Source of the DNA: Temnothorax longispinosus
Lineage: Eukaryota > Arthropoda > Insecta > Hymenoptera > Formicidae
Assembly: GCF_030848805.1 (NCBI RefSeq)
Contig: NC_092359.1
Location: 15,985,102-16,049,101, forward strand
DNA length: 64,000 nucleotides
Direction: 5' to 3'
Of the stretch, positions 10,601 to 20,786 are shown piece by piece. Both the position numbers and the translations under genes were made by a program. How positions within the stretch are numbered: position 1 is the stretch's first letter; every line of letters begins with the position of its first letter. The notes beneath the pieces are model-generated. The model had not been told where the DNA came from. It saw only the letters and a list, made by a program, of their open reading frames with translations, and made no database searches.

Positions 10601-13600
10601 ACAGTTCGCATGGCACAAATGCCACGAACGCGCTCGCTATCCCGCTCGCACCCTTGATCCCCCTGAACAACCCGGGCTAATTTCGTATCGCAACGCTCGA
10701 TCCACGGAACGAAAGAGGCAGGAGATCGTTAAAAGTGCTCCGGAAACGGGGATTCCTTTTTCTCGCTTATTAATGAGTGCGAGTAAACCCGTTCTGGCAC
10801 GGCGAGGCACCCGAAACGTTTTGTCACCGTCGATCGTTAGCTCGACTCAATTTGCGCCCCGTCGGGGTCTCATACGACGTAAGCTCGTTTCGAGCCCGTC
10901 TCTATCCCCGACATTTATTTCTTGAGACAAGAAAAATTTATTTACTCGCTCCTCCGTGTGAATGGCGTCTTTTAAAATTTTCGAAAGATTTAGATATTTA
11001 AAAGATTACACAAGTGCATCTTTATTACATTATTTCTACTTAATTGAAAACATAGATTATTTAAACTTCAGCTAATATTGATTTTTATATACGGTCTTCG
11101 CGCTTTCCCTAAATATACATATTAGAAATAAAAAAAATTTTAAAAGTAAATTATATTTATTTTAGTATAGAAACGCGTTATTACATATTTAAGAAGTCTA
11201 CATGTGATAAATATCTCGCCCAGATATCTCGTCTGTAATGTCAAACAAAGCTTTGCGGAATAACTATTTTATATGCAAAGAGAGATTAATTGTTATAAAT
11301 GCAAATAGTTTGACTTCGATCCCAGGACCGATATAGAAAAACATCTACGCCAGGAAATTGATTTACGGCGTATTAAACCGCGGTGTTTCGGGTAATCCAT
11401 TTATCTCGCACAACACTTGTCGTGCCGCGTGATTTATCGCTCTTGCGAAACGTTGTTCGTCGGTGACTATATCAGGATAGTGTAGTTCATTCATACGAAA
11501 TATTGCGTATAATGCATCTCGGGAATTGGAGTGTTACAACTAAAAAAGTGGGATAATTAGTTTAATGTGATTATCGGCACTCACGACGGAGTAATACATC
11601 AATTTTTCTTTTACGCTGAAAAAGAAAATGCATAAATATCTTCGTCTCGAAGCATCGCGTGCTGAATACAAAGCAGCGATAATTAGCTCTTCCGTTGATG
11701 AAACCCCTCTCGATCGGACGTGGAGTGGGACCACTACTTCATCGGTATCCTTTTAATTCTCCTCACGTCGGTCTCGTGCTCTTCCCATAATATCTTTCTT
11801 CTTCTTTTACCTTCTAAAGTTTCTCGGACGATATTATAGTAAATTTGAAACGCCGAGCATTCGAGATGAAAGCGTTGAAAGCCTGGCGGAATATTCCTCA
11901 CGATCGAATTGCAGCTTGCTAGTATTGACGCTATTCGAGAAAATTGCATTTTCCTCGCACACGGAAATGTTAAAAAGAGCGTCTCGGCTTAAGATCTATC
12001 CATAATTCACTGTAAATTTATGTCATAGCATTCCCGTGTGTCTAAATATGTATAATATATATTTATTAATCAATTTAGTCGTTTTAATCATTTATATAAC
12101 TGCAATAGAGTTTTCCAATAAAAAGTATTTTAAACAATTAAGATAACATTGCATTTGATAACGTTATATAAATAATGGCTCATTTTTTAAACAAGTTTGT
12201 TTAAATTTTATTAAAAAGACAAATCGCGCGATATGTATTTTGTAGCAAAATAGGTATTTATTTTGCACGAGGTTTTGAATATAGAAAGCATTGCAGGCAG
12301 CTGAAATAAAAAGTATAACATTTTTACCGGTGATATTTTAACTAAAATAATCCAATTTTTAAATTTAAATTTAAAATATGTTTTTTTATGAAATAAAGTC
12401 CGATCTTCATACACAATCTACAGATACTTTGATATCTGTAATACAGTTTGAATCGAAAATGCTGCTCGATAAATTATTTCGGATTTGACCTGATTAATTC
12501 TTTTTTTGTTAATACTTTTGTTTTATCTGTTTATCTTGACTTATTTTCGTTCCGCTGCGGTATGTATAATTCCATTTCCGATAATATTCAATAAGCGAAT
12601 TCTAAAAGCCCCTTTAAAGCGACCTAAATGTCACGCCACGGTCGATATGCATAATGTATCTGGCTTTTTATTCCGTTAAGCAGAGCCGCCAATATGTTAC
12701 TACTGCTTATTTCGAATCACCAAAAAGAAAAAAGCATGTTCGTATAAAAAAGCACCACGCTGAACGCGTATTACGGAATATTACCGCGGCATACAACACG
12801 AGCAAATATCCTGCTTATTAAGCGGGAATATTGAATTTCCTGTCCGGAGGGGCTGACAACTCTCTAGTTATTTCGTTTACTCGGTAAAAAAACGAAACCG
12901 CGACACACATGACTTGATTTCGCCCGAATTTTATTAAAAATTTTTTAAACTTATGCGGCCACAAATATTCATTATCTTTGCACCAATGTTTATTATCCTT
13001 ATTGCAGAGATTATTAACTGCGTATTTTTCCTGTCAGATTAAATCGCGGGCTCTAAATGTAATGTATTGTAAGTGCCAGGAACATTTTCCAAGAACATTT
13101 TCATTTTTTCCTCTTTTGTAATGCAAAATAACTTTAGCATATTTTTATCATTAAATTATTCTTTCCTATTATCGAAAAATTTTATCATAAAATACGAAAG
13201 AAGAGAAAAGGAAAGAGAGAAGAAAAAACTAAATATAATTTATATAGATGCATTTATTTAATAGCTCTAAAAGATATTTTTTAAATAACACTTTCGATTG
13301 CACGTTGAGATATTTTCTTTGCTTCAAATTATTTTTGATACTTATATTTTGCATATCATAGTTTGCACGAAAAGTTATATTAACCGATGAAATTTATGTT
13401 ACATATGTAATTTCACCTAAACTTTTTATCAATTTATAAGACCAACTGAGCAAATTTTAATTTAAATTTTGTACGCTCACATAAAGTAAAGAGTCCGTTA
13501 TATTTAAATGCAGAAAGTTCGGCAATAAGGACTGATTACTGCGGAAACATAATCGTAAAATTGCGCAAAACGTAATGGAACTTACGTGAAATTTCCGCCG

Positions 13601-14770
13601 GAGCAAAAGGTCCGCGCATTCAAGTTAAAGGCTTGCGAAACTTTCGTGAAAGTTCATAACGCAAAGCGACGGGGAAACAGCGAGGACAGAGACGGATTTG
13701 CGGATTCTTGCGAGAGCTTTCGCGAATTCGAAAGACAGAAATTTCTTTCGAACGAAACTCGAGCCGATCACCCCCTTGACGTCTTCTTCTTCGCAAAATT
13801 TTCAGGAACATTGCCATATCGCCGCCAAGTTTCTTTATCGTGTATCCTTTCATTGAAAATTATTATGCAAATTTATACACGCACTTTTCTGGACGAAATT
13901 ATCGAGTGTAATTCATTCCATGACTAGAGTTAATATGACAAGACATCTCTCGTACCGCACATGTTTATTCTTTGGAACCGTGAATCGTTCAACAGGGGTT
14001 TTTTTTTTTACAAAAATCTGAGTTGGCGCCGTCACGTCCGCTGTCAGTGACCTGATCGTACACTGACGGAATTCACAGAAGGTTTATGAAGTGCATAATT
14101 AAAGCTTATTATCTTAACGAACGTTGCAACAGCGGATAATCACGTCTCACATTTTATATTTATGAATACTGGCTGACGATCAGTCCTTAATTAGGATCCA
14201 CGATAACTGAGACACGCGCAAATAAAGATATGCTTGGACAATCGCCAAAGTTATAGACATATCTTTTTAAAAGTTAAAGTTACATTTTTTAGCGTTGCTC
14301 CATGGTTACGCGAAAAATTGATATTTACATATTGATATCTTGACAAAGTTGATTGGTAACTTTGTATAAACTGAAAACCAAATGTTTTCGAGAAAGAAAA
14401 CTTCAAATTAAATTTTTTTTATAACAATGCTTTTCCAACATCATAATGTCTTCATAAAAATTGAATAAGATTTCGAAATTGCTTCTTCTTAAAATATATT
14501 GCTTAATATATTTTTAGAGTCAGTTTTATTTATTATTACGCGCTCTAATTATTACTCGTGATAGTATTTTTGTAGACACGCTTGCATTTGCCGCGACATA
14601 ATGCAGTATTTTGTAATCTGTAAATTGAACGCGAACAGAAGCAGTTCTTCCGCATAATTAATTGAGTATAGCATGCGTTAGTGGGAATTATGCCATTGCA
14701 CATTATTACGCTTATCCTCGCATGAGAAACGCGAGACGTTTCCATTGCCGGGTGGAGTGAAAATTCTTGA
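7647..14770. other. Intergenic DNA without a supportable gene
   Basis: Mostly AT-rich, with CpG-richer islands at about 8600-9060, 9650-10060, 10400-10930, 11380-11950 and 13590-13920. Open frames in the islands (for example minus 10136-9648, 162 codons, with no early ATG) have no domain or convincing splice-site support. A short stem (CTTTTGGATT/AATCCAAAG) occurs at about 10151-10183. Confidence 0.55.
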
Positions 14771-14817
14771 TGACATTTGCAAATGAAATCAGGCCATTAA
14801 GGTACTGTCTCTTCCAT
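14771..14817 (+). repeat. Diverged duplicate element, copy 1, with ATTTGCAAAT
   Basis: Begins TGACATTTGCAAATGA and ends CTTCCAT. It aligns with 15385-15430 with small gaps. The palindrome ATTTGCAAAT resembles POU/octamer or C/EBP-type binding sites, which is inference. Confidence 0.6.
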
Positions 14818-15384
14818 CTTGTTCCGCGCTATTTCCACGAAGACAATACGATGTTACTTCCGGCCTGTCCGCATTCCGTAGTTATTTTGCAGACAGATGA
14901 CAGCGATATTGCCGCTGCCTCGCGATTAATCTGCATACTCGTCTCGGTAACGATTTGTTCGTTTGAGCAGAGCGCGAGAAATATGAAATAAAACTTTGAA
15001 ATTCACGCGTAATCTTATTAAATTCTTTCTTGTTTTGCTCGAATACCTGAAACATATTGAGAAAAATCCCGAATATAAAGGATAGACGTTCCTGAACTAT
15101 GAATTTTTTCTATTATGAATAAAACTAATTATGAGTAAAAGTACAAAAATGTTAAATGTATATGTAGTGAGCTATATGACTTGTATTTATAACATATATA
15201 AATAAAACGATGCATACGGGTGATCATCAAATTTTTTAGAAAAATATAATATTAAAACAATCTTAGAAACCTCTGTTGTAATTTCCACATTCGCCGCAAT
15301 ACGAGGGGTTTGTCCCTTTTACGATAAGACGAAACACACCTCTCTCACGTACCTTGCGTTGGATGCCAGGAGCACGTCTCGCAG

Positions 15385-15430
15385 TGACATTTGCAAATGA
15401 TGTTAGACCGTATTAACGTACCATCTTCCA
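15385..15430 (+). repeat. Diverged duplicate element, copy 2, with ATTTGCAAAT
   Basis: Shares the opening TGACATTTGCAAATGA, a central AGACCGTATTAACGTAC-like core and the ending CTTCCAT with 14771-14817, 614 bp upstream. The copies differ by substitutions and small indels, so the duplication is old or constrained. Confidence 0.6.
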
Positions 15431-15504
15431 TTTACGTGGCACTTTGCGAGAGAGACCAAGCGAAAGACCGCGTCTTGTTCCCGCTCCTTGTGTGACTTTG
15501 CGCA

Positions 15505-15543
15505 GCCGAGCGAAGCCGAGCCGAGTCGAGTCGAGTCGAGTCG
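15505..15543. repeat. Short (GAGTC)n/(GAGCC)n tandem repeat
   Basis: Degenerate GAGCC/GAAGCC units pass into perfect GAGTC units. Simple repeat without visible coding role. Confidence 0.75.
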
Positions 15544-18230
15544 TTCCTAAACTAGTTCCAAGTTAATCGGTGACGGCGTTACCATTATGGTGTAGAGTTG
15601 CGAGGACGCGAGAGGACCAGAAACCTCCTGGAAAGATGGTCTAGCGGACAGGCCGCGGGAAAAGGGACGATTTGCATTTTAATTGCACCGGCAACCTTCC
15701 TTGCCGCCCTCATCGCTAACACTCGTCGTACGCGACCCAACCAGCTCTTCCCAGTTTCTCGCAAAGATCTGCTCGAATATCACCGACATTTTTTATTTAA
15801 ATTCGCTGTTGTTAATTGTAATTCTTACCGTGAACGTGATTCTCTGAATACGAATCACGTTTACGGTGATTTAGGAGGTTGATACTTCCGCGTGCTCGCA
15901 ACTGCGCTAAATATATTGCCAGATGTTGTAGCAGCGATTAGTGAAATGTGGGATGAGTGCTCTCTGTGTCGGATAATATTATTCTCGTATATCCGTTGCT
16001 AAATCTTCCTGCTAAGAAATACTTTTTCTTGTGTCAAAGAAATTCGTCTGTTTCAAATATATTTATAAATAATCTTACATCTTTCAACATGATTGAAAAT
16101 AACAAAGTTCTTGAAACATAAGAATTATAATTTTTAGAACGATTCTTAAATTAAAAAAGAAGTCACGCACCGTAAGATTTACGATATATCGATTGCTAAA
16201 TGCAAGAATAAAAAACTAAATTAAACGCAAGGGCAATATAAAATCTATTTTTTATTAATTATTATTTTAACTAAAATAGTAATTATTATTTTACAATGCG
16301 AAAAGATAATTGCCTTATTTATACAGAATTTTAATTATGTTTTTCTATCATAAAATCTGAAGAGCATTGACGGTGTCTCTCGTTTTTCGTATCTTTCTTT
16401 CTTCATTTTCGCGTGTAATTGAACGACGAATAACGGCGCGGAGAAGTTTCCGCGAAGGGATAGTCGCGAACTTTGCCGCTAAGTTTTCCTTGTACCCCTT
16501 GGGCCATTAATAAATTTCACGCAACCGGATAATCGATGATTCGCAGGAATATAATGTGAGACTGGCTGGGAGTATTATTACCTAATGGTCATTAGAAATA
16601 TAGGAAGTAATAATTCACTTGAGTACAAAATACATCGATGTTGTATTTTAAAACGCTTAAAGTATAAAAGTACAATGCGTTATTAAAACACATTTTATAA
16701 GATTTGTTCTATAGACTCTTTCTAACATTGACATTTTTAAATCTAAAATATTATACACATAACTTTACATTAAATACGTCGGACATAAATATATATATTG
16801 ATATAAATTAATTATCAAAATATACAAATTATATACAAGTGTATACTATACTAGTCTAATACAGCATATACAATTACTTATGTACATTTACTGTTTCATT
16901 ATTATTATTTTAAAAATTAGCTATAATGCTGTAAATGCGTAGAATACTTATTGCCACATAATCGTAGAATCTATTTGTAATTTTTTAAAATAAATTAAGA
17001 CATTAAAATGCAATAAAATATATAACTATCAAATGACTAGAAATAATATTTTGTATATGTAGTATTTTGTATATGTAATATTTTGTATATGTAGTATTTT
17101 GTTTAGCTTTGCAGCATATAAAGTAATACTTATAACTATAATGCGCATGATAATGAACGATAGATAACAGTTTTTGTCATAACAAGAATTTTTTCAAGTT
17201 TTGATTTTAAATTCGCAAAATCTTTTGTATAAAACATGACAACAATACAATCTAAAAGATCTTTTAAAAATATCTAATGTTTTAGGTATACCTCCGACTT
17301 TCATATGGTTTGTGAAATCTAATTATAAATAATCGCTATTAGAAAAGCTACATAATTCGAAAATGTATACCATTATTTGCACGCGTGCTTAGGACAAGCT
17401 TGCGCTTGCTAACCCCAGTAAATTTGCCTTAAGAGCGGATGCAGGCCCGTCTTCCTGGTCTCTTGGCAGAACTAGTTTAGATACAACTGTCACCCCGTTG
17501 TGACAGCGTTAGTAACACCATAGAACCGTTGTCTGTGCTTGTTTTACGACCTGCGTTACCGGCTACAATGGCGGTTCCCTTACACCAGCAACGGGAAGTT
17601 AAGGCCTTCCTTCCTGAATTCATTCCGCGGCCCATCAGCATTTCCCTTTGGTATTTGCCCTTCGAATTATTTAGTCGACCTGGTCCTCTCTCGGCTCGAG
17701 GACCAGAAAGTAGCAAGAACCTTTCAATGTTGACACAAATCGCAGCTGTGTTAAATAAATAAGGGCTACTGCGTCCGGTTCCAGCGACAGCTTCTCATTT
17801 TAATGTTTCGCGAGATGCATACGAGATCAGACTATTGAAAGATATCCAGATGGTATCAGTGATGTGACTAGATTAATACGCATCTGGCGCATTAATTTTC
17901 TCGATGGAAAAAATCGCTGATTTGAAAGTATGATCCAATTTTTCTTCTTCAGAGTAATTGAGTAATGAATATTAATTTCTGATATTTGTAATAAATGATA
18001 ATATATAGCGTAGTAATATGTTTTATAGTTTATCTACGTGGTAATTTTAAATAACGGTACATAGATAAACTCGGTAATTTCTTTTTAAAGTATAAAGATT
18101 AATTTCACAAATAAAACATCGCTCACAAAAATAATTGATACTATTTATATAATAATTAATGCACTAATTAACTAAACTATTGATATTCAATACTTTGACA
18201 TTAAAATTAGCTAACGCTTTACTTCTTGTA
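15544..18230. other. Gene-free stretch downstream of the main minus-strand gene
   Basis: AT-rich DNA with a GC-richer block at about 17390-17850 that is open on both strands (plus 17529-17762, minus 17716-17477). Neither frame shows a domain or paired splice sites. The block could be a distal 3' UTR portion of the minus-strand gene or an old insertion. Confidence 0.45.
17047..17102. repeat. 16-bp tandem repeat, 3.5 copies
   Basis: The unit TATTTTGTATATGTAG occurs at 17047-17062, 17063-17078 (last base A), 17079-17094 and half of a unit at 17095-17102. Confidence 0.95.
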
Positions 18231-18236
18231 TTTATT
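18231..18236 (-). terminator. Candidate poly(A) signal of the minus-strand gene
   Basis: AATAAA on the minus strand about 50 nt past the stop codon at 18285. Such hexamers are frequent in AT-rich DNA, so use of this one is uncertain. Confidence 0.35.
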
Positions 18237-18284
18237 CTGCTTTCCTAGTTACATCCTTGAGTGAGATTAAATATGCAGCTTTCA

Positions 18285-20786
18285 TTAAATGCAACCGTTC
18301 CCCCAACACGCGCACCATGGCACATTACCACTACTGGTACTAGTCTTGCGAGTTTTCACGTTGGTAATTTCTCGACTGCTGACCGAGTTCGTTCTTTCGC
18401 GTTCCGAATTCAGCGCGGTACCATCCGCGAGCTTGTCCTTAGCATCGACACTACCACTTCTCGTGGTTTTTAATGACGCTTGAGACGGTCGTCTTTTAGA
18501 ATTGAGGTAGACAGACACCCTTCGATTTTGATCTTTGCGCGGCGAGTCCTGTCCCGAGGACGACGACCTGCTCTCGTTCTTGTTCTCTTGTACGTCGGGC
18601 GTCGTCGTGCTCAATCTCCTCGGTTTCTTCCGCGTCATTTTTCCAGCCGAATCGAGTGTATCTGTCGACGTGGCGCTGGTTTGTTTCTTTAGTTTTCTTT
18701 GTACAGTCGGCGATAGCGGTTTTTGATCTTTAATTAAAGTTTTGTCTTTCTTTACGATTTTTTTCCGTCTCTGTCCGCTCGGCGAATTCGGCGCGCTGAT
18801 CGTCTCCTCGTCCTCGTGATGCGAATCGCCGTCAATCGACGTCTGCGTTTGCGCCGGTACTTTCGTGACATTATCATAGTACATCATTCCATATCTCTGC
18901 GAATAAAATTGACCAGGTCCTCGTGATACGAAGGGAACGTTCTGGTACAGATTCTGACTCTGCAGATATCGATTCGCGTTTAATCTTCTCAAGCTCGTCA
19001 GATCGTAAGGCGTGGCGGAAGGTATCAAATTGCAAGGACTCGGTTTCTCGAAGGAAGTCACTTGAATATCCTGCTTGCCGCTCATTACTTGGTCGCTGGG
19101 TATCAGCAATCGACTTTGATCCGGCAAGTGTGCAGCTCGAAATCTCTCGTTGAGGTGAACACCTCGACCGTAACCCGGCATAGAATACGGATAAGCGAGG
19201 CCGTCGTCGTTCACCTGAATAGAGAGTGGTGTCGCGGTGGGAGGAGGACTCGGTTTTACTTGATAGTTAGGACAGTTCTTATCAAAATTTCTTAAAAAAG
19301 GATTCCTAAAGAGACGGTAATCTATCGAAGGTAGGTTGGGTATCTCTGGTGTATCTGGACTCGACGCTTGCTCGACTCGCGGTGCCTTTAACGTCACGTT
19401 TAGATGACTCTTGTACGGTTTATTAGAGGAATCGCTTATACTGTCCAAAGTATTGTCACTTTTCGTAAGCGTCTGAGACTCGACGTGATTTAGTTTTAAT
19501 TGTTGCGCGACACTCTGAGAGTCGCTCGAGAGATCTTGGCAGGATACCGACTTCGTCAGTTGACTGCCCAGAGCACTTCTGCTATCCGTGATCAATAGGT
19601 TATCTGTACTCCAAAATGTTTTCGGATCATTCTTATCCTTCGCGTCTTCACAAGGTATCGCACCATTTACGTAAATGTCCGCTGAACCTTTTAACCCTAC
19701 GAAAGGATTAGTCCTAGAAACCACCGTAGAAGCTGTTTTACCGCTACTCGAACTAGTTCCGGTTCCAAAATAACTTACACTAGCGGTTGGCGATTCTTCT
19801 TCTTGTCTTTTCAGTTTGAAAGGCTGCTGTGAGAAGAAGTGTTTAGGCTTTTCCGGCATCGTGGTCTCTTCGATATTCTCAACTCGCTGCGTATTACTTT
19901 CTCTGTTTGCCACAGCGAATCTAGGAGAATTCACGTTCCAGACGTTTCTGCCGACCGCTTCTTCGGAACACAAAAATTGCGTTCGTGAATCTTGAATAGC
20001 TGATGTTTCATGGAGCCTCATGGGTTGCCTCGTACTTGCGTTCCTCCTGCTTAAGAAACTGAAAGTATTTGATGGCGACACCGAGTTTCCCAACGAGGAA
20101 ACTATTATCGGCTGCGAGTCCGGCTTTCCTATCCCCGTTGTTGATGTGACGGGGGCAATGCTACCCGTATAAGTAGGCACTTGTTTTTGAAAGACCATGT
20201 CGTTCTGCCAACCGATGGGTGGGACGTGAATTTGAGGTAGGTTCGGATCGGCCACTTCCAGACCAGCGGTGTCTAAGTTGGCTAGCGGGATCAATGGATC
20301 AGGCTGTATTCCGGAGTACGGTGAAGCCAATAATGCGGACGTATCCGTGGATAGCATTAAATCCACCGCACTCGGAAACTCGAACGGGCATTCGGTGTAA
20401 TAACTGGTTCCGCTGAAACCACTCGTCGGCTCGTACGTGGCCGGATAAAACGGGATGTTATCGTGAAGTTGCCGAGGGCCGAGGATCGGCGGGGGTGGAT
20501 GCCCGACAGCCTCGTTTTCCTGGCCCCTCTCCGGTGTCGCCTCCATCTTCTCCTTATCTCTCTTAAGCTCCTCTTCCTCGTCGACAACCGACAGATCGTC
20601 GAACTCCACGTGAAGTCGATGCATATTGCTGCTCATCTTTTCGGAAGAGATCTTCTGATTCTCCGCATTCTCTAGCTGTTCTTCTTGGTTGAAGTCCTCT
20701 ACCGGCTTCTCGTTATCTTCGTCCTCCTCTTCGTCCTCTTCGCAGGAGAAGTCCGACTGCAAGCCGTCATCCTCCTCGGAGCGATC
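18285..20786 (-). CDS. Exon 3 (terminal, 2.5 kb) of the coiled-coil protein
   Basis: Open for 833 codons plus TAA from the acceptor gcaaattacag|GATCGC. It encodes residues 106-938 and starts DRSEEDDGLQSDFSCEED. This is by far the longest frame in the window. Its composition (acidic, then Ser/Thr/Pro/Asn, then Lys/Arg) is that of a real disordered protein rather than a chance ORF. A GTAATG within the SSGNV codons near 18331 could act as a weak donor, so the PWCACWGNGCI tail might be one of two alternative ends. Confidence 0.92.
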   Translation of the reverse strand, partial: DRSEEDDGLQSDFSCEEDEEEDEDNEKPVEDFNQEEQLENAENQKISSEKMSSNMHRLHVEFDDLSVVDEEEELKRDKEKMEATPERGQENEAVGHPPPPILGPRQLHDNIPFYPATYEPTSGFSGTSYYTECPFEFPSAVDLMLSTDTSALLASPYSGIQPDPLIPLANLDTAGLEVADPNLPQIHVPPIGWQNDMVFQKQVPTYTGSIAPVTSTTGIGKPDSQPIIVSSLGNSVSPSNTFSFLSRRNASTRQPMRLHETSAIQDSRTQFLCSEEAVGRNVWNVNSPRFAVANRESNTQRVENIEETTMPEKPKHFFSQQPFKLKRQEEESPTASVSYFGTGTSSSSGKTASTVVSRTNPFVGLKGSADIYVNGAIPCEDAKDKNDPKTFWSTDNLLITDSRSALGSQLTKSVSCQDLSSDSQSVAQQLKLNHVESQTLTKSDNTLDSISDSSNKPYKSHLNVTLKAPRVEQASSPDTPEIPNLPSIDYRLFRNPFLRNFDKNCPNYQVKPSPPPTATPLSIQVNDDGLAYPYSMPGYGRGVHLNERFRAAHLPDQSRLLIPSDQVMSGKQDIQVTSFEKPSPCNLIPSATPYDLTSLRRLNANRYLQSQNLYQNVPFVSRGPGQFYSQRYGMMYYDNVTKVPAQTQTSIDGDSHHEDEETISAPNSPSGQRRKKIVKKDKTLIKDQKPLSPTVQRKLKKQTSATSTDTLDSAGKMTRKKPRRLSTTTPDVQENKNESRSSSSGQDSPRKDQNRRVSVYLNSKRRPSQASLKTTRSGSVDAKDKLADGTALNSERERTNSVSSREITNVKTRKTSTSSGNVPWCACWGNGCI

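Noticed and set aside
17477..17762. GC-richer block with frames on both strands
   Set aside because: Looks exon-like in composition but has no paired splice sites or domain. Kept only as a possible distal 3' UTR.
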